Shown: in pieces, positions 57,746-64,000 of the stretch
How positions within the stretch are numbered: the first letter of the stretch is position 1
Layout of the letters: each line of letters opens with the position of its first letter
NCBI RefSeq assembly: GCF_021462505.1
Contig: NZ_JAKEDV010000010.1
Span: 1-64,000 of the forward strand
DNA from: Thermus brockianus
Lineage (GTDB): Bacteria; Deinococcota; Deinococci; Deinococcales; Thermaceae
Direction: 5' to 3'
Length of the DNA stretch: 64,000 bases
The notes under the pieces: generated by a model
What the model was told of the DNA's origin: nothing
Database searches by the model: none
Seen by the model: the letters and a program-made list of their open reading frames with translations, nothing else
Made by a program: the position numbers and the translations under genes

Positions 57746-58447
57746 GCGCCCTTCCTTGAGAACAAGGTAAGCGAAGCGGAGAAGCCTCGGGGCCCGCCGC
57801 CAGCGCTTGGGGTCCAGGCCCACCCTTAAAAGCCACTCCAGGCCCAGGCGTTGCGCCCAAAGGGGGGGGCGCTTGGCCTCCCCCGCCAGGACGTCCAGGG
57901 TCCCCCCCACCCCCATGGCCACCCGGGCCCCCAGGTGGGCCTTGTGCCGGTGGATGAAGGCCTCCTGCCTTTCCCCCATGCCCACGAGGAGGAGGTCGGG
58001 GGCTACTCGTTGGATTTCCTCCACCACCTGGGCTTCCTCCCGGAAATAGCCGTGGTGGAAGCCCACCACCTTGGCCCCAAGCCGCTCGGCCTCCCTCGCC
58101 GCCCTTTCCGCCACCCCGGGCCTGCCCCCGAGTAGGTAGGCCCTAAGCCCCGGGAAGCGGCGGAAGAGGGCCAAGGTCAGGTCCACCCCCGTGACCCGCT
58201 CGGGGAGGCGCACCCCATGAAGCCGCCTGACTGCCCAGAGGATGCCCACCCCATCGGGGGTGATGAGGTCGGCCTCGAGGACCGCCCGCCTTAGCGCCTT
58301 GTCCTCCCTCGCCCGGACGGCGATCTCGGGGTTTAGGGTCACCACCTGGTGGGTTTTGGCCTCCTCCAGGAAGCCCCCGATGCGCCTTAGGGCCTCCTCC
58401 ATGTCCACGGGGTCCAGGGGGAGGCCGAGGAGGGTTAGCCGCTCCAT
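57743..58447 (-). CDS. WecG/TagA/CpsF-family glycosyltransferase
   Basis: The 234-residue product has the GT26 signatures VVTLNPEIAVRAREDK, DLITPDGVGILWAVRRL, ERVTGVDL, YLLGGRPGVAERAA and the C-terminal LLVGMGERQEAFI and GVGGTLDVLAGEAKRPPLWAQRLGLEWLLRV. These enzymes transfer ManNAc, ManNAcA or related sugars to a lipid-linked acceptor for envelope polysaccharides. The C-terminal basic amphipathic segment probably contacts the membrane. It overlaps the ComB-like gene by 13 bases. Confidence 0.9.
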   Translation of the reverse strand: MERLTLLGLPLDPVDMEEALRRIGGFLEEAKTHQVVTLNPEIAVRAREDKALRRAVLEADLITPDGVGILWAVRRLHGVRLPERVTGVDLTLALFRRFPGLRAYLLGGRPGVAERAAREAERLGAKVVGFHHGYFREEAQVVEEIQRVAPDLLLVGMGERQEAFIHRHKAHLGARVAMGVGGTLDVLAGEAKRPPLWAQRLGLEWLLRVGLDPKRWRRAPRLLRFAYLVLKEGR

Positions 58448-59148
58448 GCCCCGTACCTCTGGGCGTAGCGGTCTTGGCTTAGGCCGTAGGTTTCCTTGGG
58501 GAAAAAGCGGACCTCGGTGAGCCTCGGCACCACTGGGTCCACCCCAATGAGGCTGGCCCAGGCCAGCTCCTCCGTGCGCCCCTCCTTGTGGAGGGCCTGG
58601 CCTTCCGGGCTTTGGAAAAGGGCCTCCTGAGGGTCGGGGAAGGCCCTGAGGAGGGCCGTGGCGAGGCTTTGGGCCTCGGGGAGGACGCGCTTTTGCAAGA
58701 ACCCCAGGGCCACCACCGCCGAGAGGAGGGGCTCGGGGGCCCCGGAGGGGCGGAGGGTGGGGGTTTTTAGGGTTCGGGCGAGGTCCACCACCGCCTTGGC
58801 GTTGCGGAGGCTTGCCAGGTACACCTCTTTTTCCTCGGGGAGCACGCTCCCGTTGAGGAGGGGAGCCACCAGGATGGCCTCCTTGCCCTTCACCTCCGTC
58901 CTTTCCAGGTCCAAAAGGGAAAGCCGCCCGTGGAACCCTTCGGGGGGAAAGCCCTCCACCTCGCCCAAGAGGAGGGTGTCCTTGCCCAAGCTTTCCGCCA
59001 GGAAGCGGGCCACCTTGGGCCCCGGGGCCACCCAGACCCCTTTCGCCCCCAGGGCCAGGAGGCGGGTGAGGACGCTACCCGCAGGCAGGACCTCCGCCAG
59101 GATTAGGGGGCCAGGGGCCGGCCTCAGGCACAGGTCAACCCGGCACAC
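58435..59148 (-). CDS. ComB-like protein (2-phosphosulfolactate phosphatase family), divergent
   Basis: The 237-residue product resembles the ComB family in layout: an ILAEVLPAGSVLTRLLALGAKGVWVA segment where ComB has its DVLRATTT helix. LLLGEVEGFPPEGF replaces the GERGG...GFDLGNSP block, and ILVAPLLNGS replaces the TTTNGT block. The key DVLRA and GNSP residues are not conserved, so the original activity is doubtful. Coenzyme M synthesis is not expected in Thermus. The start is GTG with TATCAT six bases upstream. It is coupled to the glycosyltransferase gene. Confidence 0.5.
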   Translation of the reverse strand: MCRVDLCLRPAPGPLILAEVLPAGSVLTRLLALGAKGVWVAPGPKVARFLAESLGKDTLLLGEVEGFPPEGFHGRLSLLDLERTEVKGKEAILVAPLLNGSVLPEEKEVYLASLRNAKAVVDLARTLKTPTLRPSGAPEPLLSAVVALGFLQKRVLPEAQSLATALLRAFPDPQEALFQSPEGQALHKEGRTEELAWASLIGVDPVVPRLTEVRFFPKETYGLSQDRYAQRYGAWSG

Positions 59149-59154
59149 CCCGCC

Positions 59155-59164
59155 ATGATACCCT
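59155..59164. promoter_or_regulatory. Overlapping divergent -10 elements between the ComB-like gene and thiL
   Basis: ATGATACCCT holds TATCAT on minus (59155-59160, 6 bases before the GTG at 59148) and TACCCT on plus (59159-59164, 11 bases before the thiL ATG), the latter with an extended TGA. Nine of its ten bases match the module between ruvB and panB. Confidence 0.5.
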
Positions 59165-59175
59165 AGCCTGGGTTT

Positions 59176-60114
59176 ATGCGGCTTAAAGACTTGGGCGAAA
59201 GGGCCCTTCTAAAGAAGCTCGCCCCTTTGGGCTATCCCCAAGGGGCTCCCCTGCCCCCGGGGGACGACGCCGGGGGGGTGTGGGTGGGGGAAAAGGCCCT
59301 CCTCCTCAAGGTGGATGGCTTCCGCTACCAGGAGGTGGCCCTAAGGGGCATGGGGCCCTTTGAGGTGGGCTTCCGGGGGGTGGCGGCCACCGCTTCGGAC
59401 CTCCTTTCCAAGATGGGCCGGCCCTTGGGGTTTGCCCTGGGGCTTTTCCTTCCCCCGGAGGCGGAGGAAACGCTGGCCTTTGGCCTGGTGCAGGGGGCGG
59501 CGGAGGCGGCAAGCCGGCTTGGGGCGCCCCTTCTGGGCGGGGACACCAACGCCGGGGAGGCGGCCTTGGTGGTGGCGGGGTTTGCCGAGGCGAGAAGCCC
59601 CCTTCCCCGCCGGGCCCTGCCGGGGGATTTCCTTTACCTCGCCGGGGACCGCTGGGGACGGCTTGGGGCGGCCATCTTCGCCCACTACCAGGGACTAGAC
59701 CTCACCCCCTTTCCCGCCATCCGGGAGGCCGCCCACTACCCCTTGCCCCGGCTCGGCCTCTTGGCCTTGGAGGGGCTTCTCCGGGGGAGCCTGGACTCCT
59801 CCGACGGCCTGGCGGAAACCCTTTGGCAGCTTTCCGAACTCGGGGTGCGGGTGGAGCTAGAAGCCCTTCCCCTCTACCCCGATGTCTTGGCCTTTGCCGG
59901 AAGCGAGGAAAGGGCCTTGGCTTTCGTGCTCTTTGGGGGGGAGGAGTTTGAGGCGGTCCTGGTGGTGCCCCCGGAGAAGGGGGAGTTGGTGGAGGCGAAG
60001 GCGAGGGAGGTGGGGCTTCCCCTTTTTAGGGCCGGGCGCCTCGCCGAGGGGGAGGGGGTCTATTTCCGGGGGCAGGCCGTGCCCCGGAGGGGGTACGACC
60101 ACTTCCGCCCCTAA
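59176..60114 (+). CDS. thiL: Thiamine-monophosphate kinase
   Basis: ThiL phosphorylates thiamine monophosphate to the active pyrophosphate. The 312-residue product belongs to the PurM-like ATPase fold, with LPPGDDAGGV (metal Asp pair), VGFRGVAATASDLLSKMGRPLGF, LGGDTNAG, LDSSDGLAETLWQL and VLFGGEEFEAVLVV. The ATG start gives the normal MRLKDLGERALLKKL. It is transcribed from a 27-base divergent gap. Confidence 0.94.
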   Translation: MRLKDLGERALLKKLAPLGYPQGAPLPPGDDAGGVWVGEKALLLKVDGFRYQEVALRGMGPFEVGFRGVAATASDLLSKMGRPLGFALGLFLPPEAEETLAFGLVQGAAEAASRLGAPLLGGDTNAGEAALVVAGFAEARSPLPRRALPGDFLYLAGDRWGRLGAAIFAHYQGLDLTPFPAIREAAHYPLPRLGLLALEGLLRGSLDSSDGLAETLWQLSELGVRVELEALPLYPDVLAFAGSEERALAFVLFGGEEFEAVLVVPPEKGELVEAKAREVGLPLFRAGRLAEGEGVYFRGQAVPRRGYDHFRP

Positions 60115-60152
60115 TTGCGCCCTTGTTCACAAACGTACCGAAGGGCCTCCGG

Positions 60153-60158
60153 TACCAT
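60153..60158 (+). promoter_or_regulatory. -10-like TACCAT, 9 bases before the nox start
   Basis: TACCAT is followed by nine bases (CCCCGGGGT) and the ATG at 60168. TTGTTC at 60123 is too far for a normal -35. Confidence 0.4.
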
Positions 60159-60167
60159 CCCCGGGGT

Positions 60168-60785
60168 ATGGAGGCCACGCTACCCGTTCTGGACGCCAAG
60201 ACCGCTGCTCTAAGGCGCCGCTCCGTTCGCCGCTACAGGCCGGACCCCGTGCCCGAGGGGCTTCTTAAGGAAATCCTCGAGGCGGCCCTCCGGGCCCCCT
60301 CCGCTTGGAACCTGCAGCCTTGGCGCCTCCTGGTGGTGCGGGATGCCGCCACCAAGAAGGCCCTTAGGGAGGCGGCCTTCGGCCAGGCCCAGGTGGAGGA
60401 GGCCCCCGTGGTCCTGGTCCTCTATGCCGACCTCGAGGACGCCCTGGCCCGCCTGGACGAGGCCATCCACCCGGGGGTCCAAGGGGAAAGGCGGGAGGCG
60501 CAGAAGCGGGCCATCCAAAGCGCCTTTGCGGGGATGGATCCCAAGGAGCGGGCGGCTTGGGCGGCGGGGCAAAGCTACATCCTTTTGGGGTACCTGCTCC
60601 TCCTCCTCGAGGCCCATGGGCTTGGGAGCGTGCCCATGCTGGGCTTTGACCCGGAAAGGGTGAAGACCCTCCTGGGCCTTCCCGCCCACGTGGCCATCCC
60701 CGCCCTGGTCCCCTTGGGCTATCCCGCCGAGGAGGGCTACCCTTCCCACCGCCTGCCCTTGGAGCGGGTGGTGGCCTGGCGCTAG
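60168..60785 (+). CDS. nox: NADH oxidase / nitroreductase-family flavoprotein
   Basis: The 205-residue product has the same length and nearly the same sequence as the structurally known T. thermophilus NADH oxidase: MEATLPVLDAKTAALRRRS, APSAWNLQPWRLLVVR, HPGVQGERREAQK, QSYILLGYLLLLLEAHGLGSVPM and GYPSHRLPLERVV. It is an FMN (or FAD) homodimer that oxidises NAD(P)H with oxygen to hydrogen peroxide and also reduces dyes and nitro compounds. The ATG at 60168 matches the known start. Confidence 0.95.
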   Translation: MEATLPVLDAKTAALRRRSVRRYRPDPVPEGLLKEILEAALRAPSAWNLQPWRLLVVRDAATKKALREAAFGQAQVEEAPVVLVLYADLEDALARLDEAIHPGVQGERREAQKRAIQSAFAGMDPKERAAWAAGQSYILLGYLLLLLEAHGLGSVPMLGFDPERVKTLLGLPAHVAIPALVPLGYPAEEGYPSHRLPLERVVAWR

Positions 60786-61115
60786 GGGGGAGGGAGGAGC
60801 CAGCGGGTTTCCTTCCGGAGGGCTTGGGCGAAGCGGGGGCTTTGTTTTGGAAGGGCCTGCCACTCCGCCAGGGTGTAGACCAGGGCTTCCGTGGGGACGG
60901 GTAGCTCTTCCAGGGGCAGGGTGGCGGTCCTGCGGTAGGGGGGAAGGCCGCTTTCCTCCACCACCAAAACGAGGTCCAGGTCGTTCCTCACCCCGTAATC
61001 GCCCCCTGGCGTAGGAGCCGAAATACCCTAGGGCCAGGAGGCCTGGGATGGGGTGGCGGGCCATCCAGGCCCTGAGGGCCTCCTCCACCTCCTCCCTATT
61101 GGGCCATCTGGGCAC
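60782..61115 (-). pseudogene. MNT-type nucleotidyltransferase (antitoxin), frameshifted
   Basis: From GTG 61115 the frame reads PNREEVEEALRAWMARHP and LLALGYFGSYARG, then shifts. The other frame continues DYGVRNDLDLVLVVEES to a stop at 60782. Joined, they restore the family motif GSxARGxxxxxxDLDL of about 110 residues. The break is at a run of five C on the plus strand (61002-61006); four would keep the frame. It is either a real mutation, a slippery site or a sequencing error. It follows and overlaps the HEPN reading frame, as in known HEPN-MNT toxin-antitoxin pairs. Confidence 0.75.
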
Positions 61116-61440
61116 GGACGAACGCCAGGACCGCACGGGCATGGTTTAGCGCCTCCTCGCTTTGTAGGGGGCCCTAGTGCTCCGCCGATGGGCCTTCGGG
61201 GAAGGCATCGGGGTAGCGGGTGGGAATGTAGAGGTTGTCCAGATACCGGAACCATTCCACCGGTTCTTCGGGAACCTTGATGGGAAGTTCCCGCAGAAGG
61301 CGGGCGATGAGGTGCCCCCAAGCCTCCTGGCCCAGGTGAAGGTGCAGGGCCTTGACGGCTTTTTTCGCAGACTGCTGGGCAGCGAAGCAGGCCCACTCGT
61401 GCCTTCCCGCCTGGAGAAGCCAGTCCTTGGCCCGGTTCAT
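61096..61440 (-). pseudogene. HEPN-domain protein (toxin), interrupted by an amber codon
   Basis: From ATG 61440 the frame runs MNRAKDWLLQAGRHEWACFAAQQSAKKAVKAL to YIPTRYPDAFPEGPSAEH and meets TAG at 61174-61176. In the same frame it continues GPLQSEEALNHARAVLAFVRAQMAQ to a stop at 61096-61098, giving 114 codons, the usual HEPN length. The conserved residue after SAEH is commonly Tyr (TAC/TAT), so TAC-to-TAG is the likely change. Truncation removes the last helix. TAGACT six bases before the ATG suggests it was leaderless. Confidence 0.8.
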
Positions 61441-61446
61441 GCCCCC

Positions 61447-61462
61447 AGTCTACCGCTATACT
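61447..61462. promoter_or_regulatory. Back-to-back -10 elements between the HEPN remnant and hisC
   Basis: Minus-strand TAGACT (61447-61452) lies six bases before the HEPN ATG, and plus-strand TATACT (61457-61462) six bases before the hisC ATG. Both genes share a gap of only 28 bases, and neither has a spaced ribosome-binding site. Confidence 0.5.
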
Positions 61463-61468
61463 CGGGGC

Positions 61469-62512
61469 ATGCGGGCCTTCAAGGCGCACCTCCGGGACCT
61501 TACCCCCTACCCCTACAAGAAGGAGGAGGCCCCGGTAAAGCTGGACCAAAACGAAAGCCCCTTTGACCTGCCCGAGGCCCTGAAGGAGGAGGCCCTTAAG
61601 CGGCTTAGGGGACTAGCGTGGAACCGCTACCCGGAGATCCACGCCGAAACCCTGAGAAGGCGGCTCGCCGCCCTCTTGGACTGGCCGGAGGAGGGAATTG
61701 TCCTTGCGCCCGGGTCCAACCTCCTCATCCTGGCCCTGAGCCTAGCGGCGGAGGAGGTCTTGGACCTTTCCCCTTCCTTCCCCCATTACGCCCACGCCGC
61801 CCGGGTGGCGGGCACCCCCTACCGGGCGGTGCCCTTGGGGGAGGGTTTTTCCTTGCCCTTGGAGGAGCTTCTCGCCGCCTTTCGGGGCGGGGTCTTCTTC
61901 CTCCCCAACCCCCACGCCCCCACGGGGGCGCTTTTCCCCGGGGAGGCGGTGGCGGCTTTGGCGGAAAGGGCGAGGGCTGTGGGGGGGCTTCTCGTGGTGG
62001 ACGAGGCCTACCGGGAGTTCGCCGGCACGGACTTTAGCCCCTTGGGAAGGGATAACCCCCACGTGGCTTTCCTCCGCACCTTCTCCAAGGCCTTCTCCTT
62101 GGGGGGGGTCCGGGCGGGGTACCTCCTGGCCCACCCCCGGGTGGCGGGGGTGGTGCGGGAGATCCTGCCTCCCTTCGTCCTCCCCGCCCACACCGGGGCG
62201 GTCCTGGAAGTGGTCTTGGAGAACCCGGGCTACGTGGGGGAGGTGGTGGCGGAGGTGGTGCGGGAAAGGGAGCGGGTCCACGCTGCCCTAAAGGCCCACC
62301 CCACCTGGCACCCCTACCCGAGCCACGCCAACTTCCTCCTGGTGCGGACCCCGGACGCCGAGGCGGCCTTCCGCCACCTCCTCGCCCAAGGGGTTTTGGT
62401 GCGGCGGCAGGACCATTATCCGGGCCTGGCGGGGTGCATCCGGGTCACCGTGGGGCGGAAGGAGGAGATGGACGCCTTCTTGCGGGCGGCCTTTGGAGGG
62501 GTGTATGCGTGA
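61469..62512 (+). CDS. hisC: Histidinol-phosphate aminotransferase
   Basis: HisC transfers an amino group from glutamate to imidazole-acetol phosphate. The 347-residue PLP enzyme has LDQNESPFDLPEAL, RYPEIHAETLRRRLA, APGSNLLI, PNPHAPTGALF, VVDEAYREFAG and the PLP lysine in RTFSKAFSLGGVRAGYLLA. The ATG at 61469 gives the family N-terminus; upstream in-frame ATGs lie in the HEPN remnant. It overlaps hisB by eight bases. Confidence 0.95.
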   Translation: MRAFKAHLRDLTPYPYKKEEAPVKLDQNESPFDLPEALKEEALKRLRGLAWNRYPEIHAETLRRRLAALLDWPEEGIVLAPGSNLLILALSLAAEEVLDLSPSFPHYAHAARVAGTPYRAVPLGEGFSLPLEELLAAFRGGVFFLPNPHAPTGALFPGEAVAALAERARAVGGLLVVDEAYREFAGTDFSPLGRDNPHVAFLRTFSKAFSLGGVRAGYLLAHPRVAGVVREILPPFVLPAHTGAVLEVVLENPGYVGEVVAEVVRERERVHAALKAHPTWHPYPSHANFLLVRTPDAEAAFRHLLAQGVLVRRQDHYPGLAGCIRVTVGRKEEMDAFLRAAFGGVYA

Positions 62513-63089
62513 GGCCTTGGTGGAGAGGGCCACGGCGGAAACCTGGGTCCGCCTCCGCTTGGGCCTGGATGGCCCCGTGGGGGGCAAGGTGGCCACGGGG
62601 CTCCCTTTTCTGGACCACATGCTCCTCCAGCTCCAGCGGCATGGGCGCTTCCTCCTGGAGGTGGAGGCCAAGGGGGACCTCGAGGTGGACGTGCACCACC
62701 TGGTGGAGGACGTGGGCATCACCCTGGGCATGGCCCTGAAGGAGGCCTTGGGGGAGGGGAGGGGTATAGAGCGCTACGGGGAGGCCTTCGCCCCCATGGA
62801 CGAAACCCTGGTCCTCTGCGTGGTGGACCTTTCGGGCCGCCCCCACCTGGCGTACCGGCCCGAGGCGTGGCCCGTGGTGGGGGAGGCGGGCGGGGTGAAC
62901 CCCTACCACCTGCGGGAGTTTCTGCGGGGGCTTGTGAACCACGGGCGGCTCACCCTCCACCTGAGGCTTTTGGCGGGGCGGGAAGCCCACCACGTGCTGG
63001 AGGCGAGCTTTAAGGCCTTGGCCCGGGCCCTTCACAAGGCCACCCGCCTCACGGGGGAGGGGCTTCCCAGCACCAAGGGGGTGCTTTAG
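62505..63089 (+). CDS. hisB: Imidazoleglycerol-phosphate dehydratase
   Basis: This 194-residue enzyme has the paired metal motifs GLPFLDHMLLQLQRHG with VHHLVEDVGITLG, and later GLVNHGRLTLHLRLLAGREAHHVLEASFKA. It is the monofunctional dehydratase, without the phosphatase domain fused in E. coli. It is coupled to hisC and hisH by overlaps. Confidence 0.96.
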   Translation: MREALVERATAETWVRLRLGLDGPVGGKVATGLPFLDHMLLQLQRHGRFLLEVEAKGDLEVDVHHLVEDVGITLGMALKEALGEGRGIERYGEAFAPMDETLVLCVVDLSGRPHLAYRPEAWPVVGEAGGVNPYHLREFLRGLVNHGRLTLHLRLLAGREAHHVLEASFKALARALHKATRLTGEGLPSTKGVL

Positions 63090-63685
63090 TGCGGGCCCTC
63101 CTCATGGACTACGGCTCGGGGAACCTCCGGAGCGCCGCCAAGGCCCTCGAGGCCTCGGGCTTCGCCGTGGCGGTCTCCGCTGACCCCAAAGCCCTTCCGG
63201 AGGCGGACCTTCTGGTCCTCCCGGGCCAAGGCCACTTCGGCCAGGTGATGGAGGCCTTTGCCCGAAGCGGCTTCCTGGAAAGGGTCCTGGCCCACCTGGA
63301 AAAGGGGCTTCCTTTCCTGGGCATCTGCGTGGGGATGCAGGTCCTCTACGAGGGGAGCGAGGAGGCCCCCGGGGTGAAGGGGCTTGGGCGGGTGCCGGGG
63401 CTCGTGCGCCGCTTTCCCCGGGGACGGATTCCCCAGATGGGCTGGAACGCCCTGGAGTTCCGAGGGTTTTTTGCCAGCCTCACGGGCCGCCACTTCTACT
63501 TCGCCAACTCCTACTATGGCCCCCTCACCCCGTACGCCCTCGGGGTGGGGGAGTACGAGGGGACCCCCTTCACCGCCCTTTTGGCCCAGGACAACCTCCT
63601 CGCCCCCCAGTTCCACCCGGAGAAGAGCGGCCGGGCGGGCCTGGCCTTTTTGGCGCTAGCCCGCCGCTACTTTGAGGTCCTCTAG
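63089..63685 (+). CDS. hisH: Imidazole glycerol phosphate synthase, glutaminase subunit
   Basis: HisH supplies ammonia from glutamine to HisF. The 198-residue product has LMDYGSGNLRSAAKAL, PGQGHFGQVMEA, the nucleophile Cys in LGICVGMQVLYEGSEE, and the His/Glu pair in FHPEKSGRAGLAFL. The GTG start shares one base with the hisB stop. Its end overlaps the convergent kinase gene by 30 bases. Confidence 0.96.
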   Translation: MRALLMDYGSGNLRSAAKALEASGFAVAVSADPKALPEADLLVLPGQGHFGQVMEAFARSGFLERVLAHLEKGLPFLGICVGMQVLYEGSEEAPGVKGLGRVPGLVRRFPRGRIPQMGWNALEFRGFFASLTGRHFYFANSYYGPLTPYALGVGEYEGTPFTALLAQDNLLAPQFHPEKSGRAGLAFLALARRYFEVL

Positions 63686-64000
63686 GGTGATGAGGCGGCC
63701 CTGGGCCCCAAGCCCCGTGGCCGCCAAGGCCCCCGCCAGGTTGGCGAGCCTTCCCGCCTCCACCGGGCTTCTCCCTTCCAGGATGGCGTGGGCGAAGGCG
63801 GCGGTGTAGGCGTCCCCGGCCCCCGTGGAGTCCACGATGTCCTCAATGGGGAAGGGCTCTAGAAGCTCTTCCCCTTCCGGGGTCACCACGATGGAGCCCA
63901 TGGCCCCCACCTTGATGGCCAGGTGGGAAAACCCCTCGGCCCGGAGCCGGGCCACCCCTTCGGAGAGGGAGGAGGCGCCGGTGAGGGCGAGGAGTTCGGT
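63656..64000 (-). CDS. PfkB-family sugar kinase, C-terminal part (cut by window edge)
   Basis: Only the last 114 codons are in the window (from TELLALTGASSLSEGVARL). The catalytic and anion-hole motif DSTGAGDAYTAAFAHAILEG of ribokinase/2-keto-3-deoxygluconate/fructokinase enzymes is present, as is IKVGAMGSIVV. The N-terminus, which would help define the substrate, is missing. An in-frame GTG at 63955 is internal, not the start. Confidence 0.85.
   Translation of the reverse strand, partial: TELLALTGASSLSEGVARLRAEGFSHLAIKVGAMGSIVVTPEGEELLEPFPIEDIVDSTGAGDAYTAAFAHAILEGRSPVEAGRLANLAGALAATGLGAQGRLITLEDLKVAAG

Noticed and set aside
63955-63955. GTG at 63955 as the start of the PfkB kinase
   Set aside because: The frame stays open to the window edge and continues with typical family sequence (TELLALTGASSL), so the gene is truncated, not short.

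Overview
The window is high-GC, gene-dense DNA from a bacterium of the genus Thermus. Many proteins match what I remember of Thermus thermophilus proteins almost residue for residue: ribosomal protein L32, NADH oxidase Nox, LysN, RuvB, and the 14 Nqo subunits of complex I in Thermus order. The strain was not identified. About 66 protein genes, one tRNA gene, one CRISPR array, a decayed toxin-antitoxin pair and a transposase fragment at the left edge can be supported.

Layout. 1-5388: transposase fragment with a strong promoter, a KaiC-like ATPase divergent from luxS-mtnN, then prs, rplY, pth and ddl. 5395-9526: a sugar cluster of a ChbG/YdjC-type deacetylase, a GPH-type transporter and a GH2 glycosidase. 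9530-20836: a DeoR-type regulator and a long operon holding an ABC sugar binding protein, two permeases, GH42 beta-galactosidase, GH36 alpha-galactosidase, galT, glpK and glpD. 20833-29413: ftsH, a TPR protein, a DUF4388/pseudo-receiver protein, ruvB, panB, an RluD-type pseudouridine synthase and a type II restriction-modification pair. 29399-36800: lysN, dgt, the fatty-acid cluster fabH-fabD-fabG-acpP-fabF, rpmF and yceD. 36801-37549: leader and a five-repeat CRISPR array with no cas genes nearby. 37680-38935: arginase and an unknown gene. 38999-52901: the complete nqo operon on the minus strand. 53068-55269: a DdrA/Rad52-like protein, a phosphoesterase and ksgA. 55332-60785: a small secreted protein, tRNA-Ala(CGC), a secreted TPR protein, a WecG/TagA-type glycosyltransferase, a ComB-like protein, thiL and nox. 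60782-61440: remains of an MNT/HEPN pair. 61469-64000: hisC-hisB-hisH and a truncated PfkB kinase.

The most interesting system is 9530-20836. An alpha-galactosidase, a beta-galactosidase, GalT, glycerol kinase and glycerol-3-phosphate dehydrogenase are tightly linked behind one sugar ABC importer and a DeoR/GlpR-type regulator. That set is what would be needed to dismantle digalactosylglycerol, the headgroup of the galactolipids of cyanobacteria that share hot springs with Thermus. This is an inference. A second theme is regulatory. At least 17 genes have a TANNNT -10-like element 6-11 bases before the start codon, usually exactly 6 and mostly without a clear Shine-Dalgarno sequence. This suggests leaderless mRNAs, and two unrelated divergent gene pairs share nearly the same overlapping bidirectional -10 motif.
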